Below, in pieces: positions 51,679 to 60,081 of a stretch of 64,000 nt of DNA. The notes beneath the pieces were generated by a model that saw only the letters and a list, made by a program, of their open reading frames with translations, was not told the origin of the DNA and made no database searches. The DNA is from an uncultured Clostridia bacterium (lineage in GTDB: Bacteria; Bacillota; Clostridia; Lachnospirales; Anaerotignaceae): the NCBI GenBank assembly GCA_910586765.1, contig CAJUJJ010000002.1, forward strand, positions 132,987 to 196,986, written 5' to 3'. Within the stretch, counting starts at the first letter, position 1, and every line of letters starts with the position of its first letter. Both the position numbers and the translations under genes were made by a program.

Positions 51679-52431
51679 ATGAAAGATTTAACAGTAGGAG
51701 AGAATTTTTCTTTTGATTTTAAAAAATTAAATCCAGAAATTATAAACAGCCACGTCAGAGAAACAAAAGAAATGATGTTGATGTATGACTGTGGTATAAA
51801 AGAAGTAAAAACAAAATTAGAGATATTAAATAATGAATTTCAAATACAAAAAGAAAGAAACCCTATTGAATATTTAAAAAGTCGTGTAAAATCGTTAGAA
51901 AGCATTGTGATGAAATTACATAAAAAAGGATATGCGCTTTCTGTAGAAAACGCTATGAAACACCTGCATGATATTGCTGGTATTAGAGTGATATGTTCTT
52001 TTATAGATGATATTTATAGTGTAGCAAATATGTTAAAAAAGCAAGATGATATTACAGTAATACTAGAAAAAGACTATATTAAAAATCCAAAACCAAATGG
52101 TTATAGGAGTTATCATATGGTTTTGGAAGTACCAGTATTTTTTTCTCAAAAAAAGAAATATGTAAAAGTAGAAGTACAGATTAGAACAATTGCTATGGAT
52201 TTTTGGGCAAGTTTGGAGCATAAATTGTATTACAAAGAAATAGATGTCACATCAGAAGAAATTACAGCAAGGCTGAAAAAATGTGCTGATATTATTTCAG
52301 CCACAGATATAGAAATGCAGTCTATAAGAGATGTTGTGGAAGAATGGGAACAGTTATCCCCAAAAAAAAACACAATTGTGGACAAAATTGTGGAAACTGT
52401 GGAAAACTCTGTGGAAATTGTGGACAAATGA
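51679..52431 (+). CDS. relQ: Small alarmone synthetase (RelQ/YjbM-like)
   Basis: A 250-residue RelA/SpoT-type synthetase domain without hydrolase or regulatory domains. The synthetase motif is DIAGIRVICSFIDDIYSVAN near 95, and KDYIKNPKPNGYRSYHMVLEV near 135. VEVQIRTIAMDFWASLEHKLYY follows near 165. It would make (p)ppGpp from ATP and GDP/GTP. The last 18 residues (IVDKIVETVENSVEIVDK) are a heptad-like tail encoded by DNA full of TGTGGA repeats. Start set by AAAGGAG at 51679. YwaC-like (RelP) is the alternative subtype. Confidence 0.87.
   Translation: MKDLTVGENFSFDFKKLNPEIINSHVRETKEMMLMYDCGIKEVKTKLEILNNEFQIQKERNPIEYLKSRVKSLESIVMKLHKKGYALSVENAMKHLHDIAGIRVICSFIDDIYSVANMLKKQDDITVILEKDYIKNPKPNGYRSYHMVLEVPVFFSQKKKYVKVEVQIRTIAMDFWASLEHKLYYKEIDVTSEEITARLKKCADIISATDIEMQSIRDVVEEWEQLSPKKNTIVDKIVETVENSVEIVDK
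52377..52427 (+). repeat. Five DnaA-box-like repeats inside the relQ 3' end
   Basis: Five copies of TGTGGANAN start at 52377, 52389, 52398, 52410 and 52419, alternating 12 and 9 bp (period 21). The first and last are TGTGGACAA, one base from the reverse DnaA box TGTGGATAA. They encode the IVDK/IVETVEN tail, so selection may act on protein, DNA or both. Confidence 0.6.
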
Positions 52432-52439
52432 GTACAAAT

Positions 52440-52868
52440 TTATTTTTTGTTGATAAAAAAAATACCAATCAAACACAAAATAATACCGAAGAATTGTTGC
52501 TTTGTCATTTGCTCACGATAAACCAAAATACCAACAAACAAGAGTATGATGCCTAACAATACACTGCAAATAAGAGAACAAACGCTAATATTCCAGCCAA
52601 AACGATAGGCTTGTATATAACCAAATTCTAAACCAATAATAGCAATGCCTAATATAAAACTAGCCCAGTTAAGCTGTGTGAATGTGTGTAAAACCGATTT
52701 GAAATGTGTGTTGATAAGTAATAATATTAATGTGATAATGGCTGCTACAGAATAAGTCACAAAAAGAGAAGCAAAAGGATTTGCATTTTGTGCTGTAGAT
52801 TTAGATGAAATGTGATAAAAAGTGTTTGATAAAACAACTATAATAACAGGTAAAAAATGTGTTAACAT
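52440..52868 (-). CDS. EamA-like (DMT superfamily) half-size transporter
   Basis: A 142-residue membrane protein with four predicted helices and a C-terminal EamA-type motif (YREQMTKQQFFGIILCLIGI). This is one half of the usual 10-helix drug/metabolite transporter, so it probably works as a dimer. Substrate unknown. It is convergent with relQ, whose end is 8 bp away. The ATG at 52868 has GAAAGGGGC. It is monocistronic. Confidence 0.8.
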   Translation of the reverse strand: MLTHFLPVIIVVLSNTFYHISSKSTAQNANPFASLFVTYSVAAIITLILLLINTHFKSVLHTFTQLNWASFILGIAIIGLEFGYIQAYRFGWNISVCSLICSVLLGIILLFVGILVYREQMTKQQFFGIILCLIGIFFINKK

Positions 52869-53247
52869 ATGTAAGCCCCTTTCTATTTATTAGACTAAAT
52901 TAAAGCACTTTTTAAATATGTTGTCAATATCATTTATAAATAGGAGTGGCGAAACAAGCATTTAAAAAGGGGAACTTTTTTCACTTGTGAAAAACTCCTA
53001 ACAGCGGACAAAGTCCGCTATTCCTTCAAAAATACGCTTGGAGTAGAAAAAACTTGAGGCTTTGGTCTCAGCTTCGCTTCGGTTATTGCAGAACAAACGT
53101 CCACTGGACGTTTTGTAACTTAAACTCCACTTGCTTTTAAAAAAGCGAGGCAAAACTTTTATGGAAAACTTCGTTTTCTTGATAACAAACAGAAATAAAA
53201 ATTTTTTTAAATATGCTCTTTTTAGACATTACTAAAAACATTAAAAA
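52869..53247. other. Structured non-coding segment
   Basis: A roughly 380-bp intergenic stretch with unusually many inverted repeats: TTTTTCAC/GTGAAAAA (52976-52993), AGCGGAC/GTCCGCT (53003-53019) and AAACGTCC/GGACGTTT (53095-53113). It is more GC-rich than its surroundings. No ORF with a ribosome site is present. It could be an RNA gene, a decayed mobile repeat or both. I recognise no Rfam family. Confidence 0.5.
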
Positions 53248-53301
53248 ATGATAATGAATTTTACTATTTTTCCGTTTACATTTAATGGAGGACTAAAAAA
53301 T

Positions 53302-54216
53302 ATGGATATTTTAAATTTTGACTTTTTATACAATATTTTGGAAAATGGTGATGAAGATACTAAAAAAATATTATTTTTTAGTTTAGTAAATAATTCAAAA
53401 AATAATAGATATTTATATCAATATATTGATGTTAATTGGATAAAAGAGATGTTGAATAAAATAGAATTTATAGAGGACATTTATGAAAAAGCAGACATTA
53501 TAAGCTTTTTAGTAGGTGCTATATATGAAAATGAGTTTAAAATAGATTGTAATGAGATAGAGCGTTTATTTTATTTGTATTTAAAAACTTTACAAAGTGG
53601 ATATGGTGCTGATGTTGTAAATACATTACATTATTTCTTAAATTTAGGAATTTCATTAGAAATTGTAGTTACAGAATGTATAAAAATATGTCGTAATGAT
53701 GTGTTTATTCACCTATTTTCAAAATTGCCTGAAATAGATAAGTGTAAAGTAGGTAAAAACAATGAGAAATTTGTTTCTTTAATAGAACAACATAGAAAAA
53801 TGATTACTAGATTTGATTTAGTATTACATTTCCACTTAATTACAAGCTATGATTATGCAAAAAATATTTTAATTGCAGAAGATTATTTAAACAAGTATTA
53901 TAATTATATGATAATATGTGCTGATTGGGCATTTAGTAGAGAATATTCTCGTGACAATTTGGTAGTTGAAAATATTATTACAAATAAAGAACTACAGTTA
54001 TTTGTAGAGTTAGGAAATATATTAGATGAGTGTAAAAAATTAGAAGTGAAACAAAAAACTGATACAGAAGAAGAATTATTTGAATATTTGTATAAAGTAT
54101 CTGAACAGTTAAAATTATTATTAAAATCAGATAAAATAAAAAATATTAGAAAACGTTTTTTTGGTGAAAAAGATTTTTTTGAAGTTGCATTTTCTTTACC
54201 AGATAATCAATATTAA
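53302..54216 (+). CDS. Unknown helical protein
   Basis: A 304-residue protein with no recognised domain. It is rich in helix formers, Asn, Lys and Ile, with no signal peptide and no obvious transmembrane segment. It may be an all-helical repeat fold (HEAT/TPR-like), but no repeat register could be fixed. Polar motifs such as WIKEMLNKIEFIEDIYEK and YLKTLQSGYGADVVNTL are visible. Start at 53302 is supported by GGAGG 10 bp upstream. It follows the structured non-coding segment and looks accessory, being very AT-rich and transcribed alone. Confidence 0.6.
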   Translation: MDILNFDFLYNILENGDEDTKKILFFSLVNNSKNNRYLYQYIDVNWIKEMLNKIEFIEDIYEKADIISFLVGAIYENEFKIDCNEIERLFYLYLKTLQSGYGADVVNTLHYFLNLGISLEIVVTECIKICRNDVFIHLFSKLPEIDKCKVGKNNEKFVSLIEQHRKMITRFDLVLHFHLITSYDYAKNILIAEDYLNKYYNYMIICADWAFSREYSRDNLVVENIITNKELQLFVELGNILDECKKLEVKQKTDTEEELFEYLYKVSEQLKLLLKSDKIKNIRKRFFGEKDFFEVAFSLPDNQY

Positions 54217-54372
54217 AATATACCTTTTGCAACCACAAACCACATTTTTATATATTCTCTTTGTAAATAATGAGATGATAAGAAATGAGCATTATAACAG
54301 AGTTAATAGATTATTGAGATATGTGGTGACATTGCAGTAAATTTTATCAAAAAATATAGGAGAAAATAAAAA

Positions 54373-55215
54373 ATGAGAGAAATATCAACAGAATTGATTA
54401 CCAATAGTATTGCAGAGATGTGCATAGAAGCAAATTGTCATTTGAATGAAGATGTATATACTGCATTAGAGCAGGCAAAACAAAAAGAAAGTTCCCTCAT
54501 AGGAAAAGAAATACTTTGTCAGTTGACAAAAAATGCAGATATTGCATTGCAAAAACAGATGCCTATTTGTCAAGATACAGGTATGGCGATTGTATTTTTG
54601 GAAATAGGACAAGAAGTGCATATTACAGGAGGACTTTTGGAGGACGCTGTAAATGAAGGTGTTAGAAAGGGATATGAAAAGGGATATTTGAGGAAGTCAG
54701 TAGTAAAAGACCCTTTTTTGAGAGTAAACACAAAAGACAATACACCTGCTATATTGTACACAAAAATAGTAGCAGGAGATAACATAGATATTATAGTAGC
54801 ACCAAAAGGATTTGGTAGTGAAAATATGAGCCGTATTTATATGCTTAAACCTTCTGATGGCATAGAAGGAGCAAAAAAGGCCATATTGGAAACAGTAGAA
54901 CAGGCAGGAGCAAATCCGTGTCCTCCTATGATAGTAGGTGTAGGTTGTGGAGGTAGCTTTGAATATAGTGCTTATTTGGCAAAAAAGGCACTTTTACGCC
55001 CTATAGGAAGCCATTCTGATAAAAAACATATTAGAGAAATGGAACAGGAACTTCTTCAAAAAATGAATGATACAGGCATAGGTCCTCAAGGATTGGGAGG
55101 AAATACAACCGTATTAGGTGTAAATATAGAAAGCTATGCAACACATATTGCAGGTATGCCTATTGCAATTAATATTAGTTGTCACGTAACAAGACATTGC
55201 CATAAAGTAATATGA
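54373..55215 (+). CDS. fumA: Fumarate hydratase class I, alpha subunit
   Basis: Iron-sulfur catalytic subunit of the two-subunit class I fumarase (TtdA-type). The 280 residues carry MPICQDTGMAIVFLEIGQ near 60, VAPKGFGSENMSRIYMLKP near 140 and ANPCPPMIVGVGCGGSFEYS near 180. The cysteines in these motifs are the presumed [4Fe-4S] ligands. QGLGGNTTVLGVNIE follows near 238. AGGAGA precedes the ATG. A tartrate dehydratase identity cannot be excluded, but fumarase is the common role in Clostridia. Confidence 0.9.
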   Translation: MREISTELITNSIAEMCIEANCHLNEDVYTALEQAKQKESSLIGKEILCQLTKNADIALQKQMPICQDTGMAIVFLEIGQEVHITGGLLEDAVNEGVRKGYEKGYLRKSVVKDPFLRVNTKDNTPAILYTKIVAGDNIDIIVAPKGFGSENMSRIYMLKPSDGIEGAKKAILETVEQAGANPCPPMIVGVGCGGSFEYSAYLAKKALLRPIGSHSDKKHIREMEQELLQKMNDTGIGPQGLGGNTTVLGVNIESYATHIAGMPIAINISCHVTRHCHKVI

Positions 55216-55230
55216 AAGGGGAAAAAGAAA

Positions 55231-55776
55231 TTGAATGTTTCAGTACCATTTACAGCAGAACAGGCAAAAAAATTAAAAGCAGGTGATGTGGTAAATATTA
55301 GTGGTGTAATATATACAGCAAGAGATGCAGCACATAAAAGAATGTTGGAAGAATATGATAACACAGGAAAATTTCCTTTTGATATACAAAACCAAATTGT
55401 ATATTATGCAGGGCCAGCACCTGCAAAACCGAATGAAGTAATAGGTTCTGTAGGCCCTACCACATCATATCGTATGGACGCCTATTCTCCTACGCTATTG
55501 CGTTTTGGATTGAGAGGTATGATTGGTAAAGGCATACGAAATAATGACGTAATACAGGCAATGAAACAGTATATAGGTGTATATTTTGGTGCAACAGGAG
55601 GAGCTGGTGCATTGCTTGCAAAACATATTGAAAGTGCAGAAGTAATTGCTTATGAAGATTTGGGAGCAGAAGCCATTAGAAAATTGGTTGTAAAGGATTT
55701 TCCAGTTATTGTCATTATTGATAGTGAAGGAAATAATTTGTATGAAACAGAACCTGTAAAATATAGAAAATACTAA
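55231..55776 (+). CDS. fumB: Fumarate hydratase class I, beta subunit
   Basis: The 181-residue partner of the alpha subunit. Motifs are GDVVNISGVIYTARDAAHKRM near 15-40, YYAGPAPAKPNEVIGSVGPTT near 62 and the C-terminal FPVIVIIDSEGNNLY. The swivelling beta domain completes the active site. The start codon is TTG at 55231 (no in-frame ATG fits), preceded by GAAAGGGG, 15 bp after the alpha gene, so the two are co-translated. It ends at a hairpin that is duplicated 223 bp downstream. Confidence 0.9.
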   Translation: MNVSVPFTAEQAKKLKAGDVVNISGVIYTARDAAHKRMLEEYDNTGKFPFDIQNQIVYYAGPAPAKPNEVIGSVGPTTSYRMDAYSPTLLRFGLRGMIGKGIRNNDVIQAMKQYIGVYFGATGGAGALLAKHIESAEVIAYEDLGAEAIRKLVVKDFPVIVIIDSEGNNLYETEPVKYRKY

Positions 55777-55783
55777 ATCATAA

Positions 55784-55811
55784 AAGAGCCACTGTTTGTA
55801 TTTGTGGCTCT
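55784..55811. repeat. Duplicated terminator hairpin, left copy
   Basis: A 28-bp segment (AAGAGCCACTG ... GTGGCTCT) that is an exact copy of 56007-56034. It folds as AGAGCCAC/GTGGCTCT with a short loop. In this copy the T-run is lost (followed by CAGTCTGTC), so it probably no longer terminates. Confidence 0.9.
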
Positions 55812-56006
55812 CAGTCTGTCAATAAACCTTATTTTGCCGTAAAAAGCAGTGCAACTCTCCATTCTAATCCGCAAGGGGGCTTTGCCCACCTGAGGAAAAC
55901 AGCGAGTTTCAAGGCTTTTAAGCCGATGGAACAAGCTGTTTATACTTCTGTTCAAACAAGTCGAAAACCTGTTTTCGACTTAGCGTGTTGATTTTATCGA
56001 CACGCT
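55812..56006. other. 195-bp insert between duplicated terminators
   Basis: A GC-richer segment with several hairpins, including AGTCGAAAAC/GTTTTCGACT near its right end and TAGCGTGT/ACACGCTA just before the second copy. No credible ORF is present. It appears to have split a single terminator while duplicating it. It could be a small non-autonomous element or a structured RNA. Confidence 0.6.
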
Positions 56007-56040
56007 AAGAGCCACTGTTTGTATTTGTGGCTCTTTTGTT
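56007..56040. terminator. Duplicated terminator hairpin, right copy (functional)
   Basis: AAGAGCCAC and GTGGCTCTT form a 9-bp stem followed by TTTTGTTTT. It lies between the fumarase genes (+) and the Rpn-type gene (-), serving both. Confidence 0.85.
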
Positions 56041-56044
56041 TTGG

Positions 56045-56935
56045 CTATAGCAGTTTTTCAATTTCATCATAAGAAAGCCCAGTAACTTTAGATATTGTGC
56101 TAATATCGCTAATATTTAATACATTAATTAAATTTTGAGCAAGCTTAAATTTTTCTTCTTTTCTGCCTTCTTTTCGACCTTCTTTTCGACCTTCTTTTCT
56201 GCCTTCCTCTCGACCTTCTTCTTTTGCTTCTTCTTTCCAAATTTTTTTTGCAGTATTAATATCAAATTCAGTAAATAACATATTAAGCACCTCACTTGAA
56301 TTTTTTTCTAAAAAATCCTTCATAATGTTTTCATTCACACAAGTTTTTACTGCATTAACAATAGCATCATTATTATTAAAGCCCTTTTTTAAATAAGTTC
56401 TTACAACAGATATAAAATAACTGTACTCTTTTAAATATTGACATTGCATTACAATATTATGATTTTGTTCATAATTGATGTTGATAACTTTGACATTCAA
56501 TTCCAATTCTGTGGAATGATTTTGTACTAAAAATGCGTCAGATAATTTTAATATTTTTTCTTTAGGATATTTTGCAGTACCATTGTATAGTACATAACAA
56601 CAAGGAGTAGGTATTTTAAAAAGGGTACTTCTGTAAATAATATTTTTGTCAATTAGTTTTTCGTATTCTCTGGCAATATAAAGTAAACAACGTAAAGGCA
56701 TATTGTTGTTTATAGTGCTTTGATGTTCTATCAATATAATAAATTTATTATCTATTGTAAAACAAATATCATTTTTTAAATTCATAAAAAGTACATCTTC
56801 CAATGTAATAATATGCACTTCTGTTTGTTCATTGTAATTTGTACCTTCTAGTGCATTATAAAGAGAACGTAATTTATGTTCCTCCGAAAAAAATGTTGTA
56901 AATAGAGAGTCTTTGTATTTTTTATTTGTTTTCAT
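56045..56935 (-). CDS. Rpn family PD-(D/E)XK nuclease/putative transposase
   Basis: A 296-residue protein of the recombination-promoting nuclease (Rpn/YhgA-like, formerly transposase_31) group. The nuclease core shows YKDSLFTTFFSEEHKLRSLY at the start, then DICFTIDNKFIILIEHQSTIN near 75-95, with the D...E-x-Q catalytic pattern. A C-terminal run of EGRK/EGRE repeats is encoded by 12-bp DNA repeats, followed by SYDEIEKLL. Such proteins promote DNA breakage or recombination. Whether this one is active is unknown. Start 56935 after AGAGGTG. Confidence 0.8.
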   Translation of the reverse strand: MKTNKKYKDSLFTTFFSEEHKLRSLYNALEGTNYNEQTEVHIITLEDVLFMNLKNDICFTIDNKFIILIEHQSTINNNMPLRCLLYIAREYEKLIDKNIIYRSTLFKIPTPCCYVLYNGTAKYPKEKILKLSDAFLVQNHSTELELNVKVININYEQNHNIVMQCQYLKEYSYFISVVRTYLKKGFNNNDAIVNAVKTCVNENIMKDFLEKNSSEVLNMLFTEFDINTAKKIWKEEAKEEGREEGRKEGRKEGRKEGRKEEKFKLAQNLINVLNISDISTISKVTGLSYDEIEKLL

Positions 56936-57050
56936 AAATGTTGCACCTCTTAATACCATTATACAAAAAATGAAATAAAATAACAACTGTTATCAATATA
57001 GAAATCCCCTTCTTAATATAAAATAAAGAAGGGGATTGGAATAGGTAATA

Positions 57051-57776
57051 TCAGCCATATTTTACAGTTAAATTAACATAAGAAATATGTTCTCTCATAA
57101 CAGAATAAGCTGTTTGATAATCCTGTCTTTTGATAGCATCTAATATTTTGCCATGCAAGTCTATTGTAACATCAATGACACGAGGGTTTTTTGTTAAAGA
57201 CTGACGCATAGCAACACGAATACAACGTTCGAAAGATTCTTTTGCTGCAATCATTGTACTAATGAGTAATTTATTGTGTGTAGCATCAGAAAGAAGCATA
57301 TGAAATTGAGAATCATAATCTACAAATAAATTGACATCGTCTTTGTATTCTATCATGTGTTGATAACTTTCAGATATTTTTTCAATATCTTCTGGCGTAG
57401 CACGTTTTGCAGCATAACTTGCAGTTTCTGCCTCCAACATAAAACGAAATTCTAGTAAATCGCTCAAATCTGAATTTTCTACTGTAATGCTAAAAGGTGC
57501 AATATTAACGATATTATCAATATTATTTATAAAAGTACCTGCTTTAGAGCGTCTGATAAAACCAAACACAGCTAAAGCGGTATAGGCTTCTCTTAGCGTA
57601 CTGCGACCTATGCCTAATGCACTGCTGACTACATTTTCATTAGGTAGCATATATCCCTCTGGTAGTTTTCCAGTTAAAATTAACTCTTTAAATTTTTGAA
57701 AAAGATTTTGAGAAATGTTTTTCCCTAAATCTGACTTCAAGAAATCTACGTTTTCTAATAATATGTCTTTTTGCAT
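57051..57776 (-). CDS. FadR-family (GntR) transcriptional regulator
   Basis: A 241-residue regulator with an N-terminal wHTH (LPEGYMLPNENVVSSALGIGRSTLREAYTALAVFG, residues about 35-70, shown here as family pattern). A C-terminal FCD effector domain follows (DLLEFRFMLEAETASYAAKRAT, about 100-240; FVDYDSQFHMLLSDATHNKLL). FCD regulators usually sense carboxylates. It lies downstream of cstA on the same strand, past a terminator. ATG at 57776 is preferred over a GTG at 57788. It may autoregulate via the inverted repeat upstream. Confidence 0.85.
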   Translation of the reverse strand: MQKDILLENVDFLKSDLGKNISQNLFQKFKELILTGKLPEGYMLPNENVVSSALGIGRSTLREAYTALAVFGFIRRSKAGTFINNIDNIVNIAPFSITVENSDLSDLLEFRFMLEAETASYAAKRATPEDIEKISESYQHMIEYKDDVNLFVDYDSQFHMLLSDATHNKLLISTMIAAKESFERCIRVAMRQSLTKNPRVIDVTIDLHGKILDAIKRQDYQTAYSVMREHISYVNLTVKYG

Positions 57777-57824
57777 AATAATCCCCACCTTTTGATTTGT
57801 AGATTTTTCAGTTGAAATCGTTTG

Positions 57825-57850
57825 AATGTTCCAGTATCATTTAGAACATT
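57825..57850. promoter_or_regulatory. Inverted repeat upstream of the FadR-type gene
   Basis: AATGTTC (57825-57831) and GAACATT (57844-57850) form a perfect 7-bp inverted repeat with a 12-bp spacer, about 50 bp before the regulator's start. It is a candidate operator for autoregulation. The spacer is longer than typical GntR sites. The remainder of the 57777-58108 gap shows only the terminator listed below. Confidence 0.35.
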
Positions 57851-58043
57851 AGTCGAAAACGAATGTGTATTTTTTTGTTAAAAATGAGGAATTGCGGTAT
57901 TCAACCCCTTTTGTTGTTATTGTTTTTCGACAGTTTATGATAAATAAAACAAAAATTTCATATAACATTCTACTATATATTGAACACTTTTGCAAATAGA
58001 AATATGACATTTTTTTCCACAACGCATTTTTTTATAAAAAATA

Positions 58044-58086
58044 GAAAAAAACTGTTTCTTATTGTAAAGTAAGAAACAGTTTTTTT
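58044..58086 (-). terminator. Terminator after cstA
   Basis: ACTGTTTCTTA and TAAGAAACAGT form an 11-bp stem with A-rich and T-rich flanks. It lies just downstream of the cstA stop (minus strand). Confidence 0.85.
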
Positions 58087-58108
58087 AAGCAATATGACGA
58101 AAAAATTG

Positions 58109-59608
58109 TTATGCAACACTGTTGCCAACATTGCTGGCTGTGCTGCCTTGTCTGTGGGATTTTCTATTTTTAGCACATTTAAGTGTCAATGCTGCCCAAA
58201 TAATTGTAAATAAAATTCCACAAATATAAGCGATGTTGATAGGTACATTTAAACCAATTTTTGCATTGATAATGAATGTAGATATAATGAAAGCATAAAA
58301 CATACCTGGTATTAAACTGATAATGTAGTTTTTACCTCTTTCATAAAGATAAACAGTTATCATAGCAAATGCAAATATTGCTATTGTTTGATTTGCAAAT
58401 GCAAAATATCTCCATAAAATATTGAAACCGCTTGCACTGACTTTTGCAAATACAAGTATTGCAGCACAAATAATAAATATGATGCCAGATAATGTAACAC
58501 GGTTTGATTTTTTAGATTGGTCATAGTGTAAATATTCTGCTACCATCAATCTAAGAGAACGAAGTGCAGTATCTCCAGAAGTAATTGGCAATACAATGAT
58601 ACCAACAATAGCAATTACACCGCCTACAGAACCGAGTAAATCTCTTGCAACAAGAGTAATAACGGAAGCAGTACCTGCTACGCTCATATCTACGCCTGCA
58701 ATAGCTCCATTTTGTATTTTAGCATAAATACCCATAGAAGCAGCTGCCCAAATCATAGCAATAAAGCCTTCTAATATCATCATGTTGTAAAATGTCATTC
58801 TGCCTTCTCTTTCACTTGTTACAGAACGTGCAATCAATGTTGCCTGTGTAGCATGGAAACCAGATGTAATACCACAAGCTACTGTTACAAAGAATATAGG
58901 CAATATTGGAGAACCATCATGTAATGAGAAAAATGACAATGTTTCTGAAGTCAATGCTGTCAATTCATATCCCTGTGCAAATATACCAAAAAATACACCT
59001 ACAGCAGAAAGCAAAAGTATAATACCGAATATAGGATAAACTCTACCTATAATAGCATCAATAGGGAATAATGTTGCTATTAAATAGTAAATAAAAATAA
59101 TTGCATATACTATCCATACTACAGGATTTGTGACAACATTTTCTGTGCCAATTAAACCAACAACTAAATCTCCAGGTGTGTAAACAAATACAGCACCAAC
59201 CAAAAGCATAAGCAAACAAACGAAAACATTGTATACATTGAATGTTTTGTTGCCTAAATACTTATGTATTAAAGCAGGCATTTGTTTTCCGTCTTCACGC
59301 AGACATACCATACCACACATATAATCGTGCAGAGAGCCAGAAAGTACACAGCCAATAGGAATGAGCAAAAAAGCAATAGGCCCAAACAGTATACCTTGTA
59401 TTGGCCCTAATATTGGGCCTGTACCTGCAATATTGAGCAGTTCAATCAATGAATTTTTCCATTTGTTCATAGGAACAAAGTCCACACCATCATTCATAGT
59501 GATGGCAGGGGTTTCTCTGTCATCGGGGCCAAATACTTTATCACAGTATCTTCCATAAAAAAAGCCACCTACAAAAAGTATTACTAAACCGATTAAAAAT
59601 GTAACCAT
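58109..59608 (-). CDS. cstA: CstA family transporter (carbon starvation/pyruvate type)
   Basis: A 499-residue polytopic membrane protein with about 14 hydrophobic segments. NIAGTGPILGPIQGILFGP near residue 60, MCGMVCLREDG near 110 and FHATQATLIARSVTSEREGR near 260 match CstA/BtsT. It is shorter than the 690-720-residue E. coli proteins but equals the compact clostridial form. Members import pyruvate or peptides. Substrate is unresolved. The start at 59608 has AAAGGAGA. A longer reading back to 59725 is AT-rich and unsupported. Regulator genes of the LytS/BtsS type are not in the window. Confidence 0.9.
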   Translation of the reverse strand: MVTFLIGLVILFVGGFFYGRYCDKVFGPDDRETPAITMNDGVDFVPMNKWKNSLIELLNIAGTGPILGPIQGILFGPIAFLLIPIGCVLSGSLHDYMCGMVCLREDGKQMPALIHKYLGNKTFNVYNVFVCLLMLLVGAVFVYTPGDLVVGLIGTENVVTNPVVWIVYAIIFIYYLIATLFPIDAIIGRVYPIFGIILLLSAVGVFFGIFAQGYELTALTSETLSFFSLHDGSPILPIFFVTVACGITSGFHATQATLIARSVTSEREGRMTFYNMMILEGFIAMIWAAASMGIYAKIQNGAIAGVDMSVAGTASVITLVARDLLGSVGGVIAIVGIIVLPITSGDTALRSLRLMVAEYLHYDQSKKSNRVTLSGIIFIICAAILVFAKVSASGFNILWRYFAFANQTIAIFAFAMITVYLYERGKNYIISLIPGMFYAFIISTFIINAKIGLNVPINIAYICGILFTIIWAALTLKCAKNRKSHRQGSTASNVGNSVA

Positions 59609-59736
59609 AAAAATACTCTCCTTTCTTTTATTAAGTGAGTACCTTTTGAAATTTTTCAGTATAAATGATGTTATGTATGTTATAATATAATTTCTTTTTT
59701 TTACTACTGAAAGAAAGTACCTCACTGTCGTGCTAA

Positions 59737-59765
59737 AGTATAGTACCCTAAAAACAATTTTTCAA
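59737..59765 (-). promoter_or_regulatory. cstA promoter
   Basis: On the minus strand, TTGAAA (59765-59760) and TATACT (59742-59737) have a 17-bp spacer. The leader would be about 120 nt. Confidence 0.6.
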
Positions 59766-60081
59766 GTTCAAAATTGCATAAAAATGAAAACTGTTTTTTA
59801 TCATAAACAATATTATAATATGTTAAAAATGCACTATATATTAAACAATAAAATAATAATATTTGTAGAAATTTTGTTTGTTTTTTTATAAAAAATAGCA
59901 GAATAAAATAAAAAATATTTTTTTTGCGTGAAATATAATATAAATAAAATTTTATTTTGAATAATTTATTTATGTAATATACATAGTGAAATAATAAAGT
60001 AGTCAAAGTAATTATGTTAATAAAATATAAAAAATATATTTTAAAATTGTATTTGTCAAACAATAAAATATGGTAAACAGT

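Noticed and set aside
59722..60063. 113-residue minus-strand reading upstream of cstA
   Set aside because: Composed of Phe/Tyr/Ile/Asn runs expected from A/T-rich DNA, without a ribosome site, and it contains the cstA promoter.
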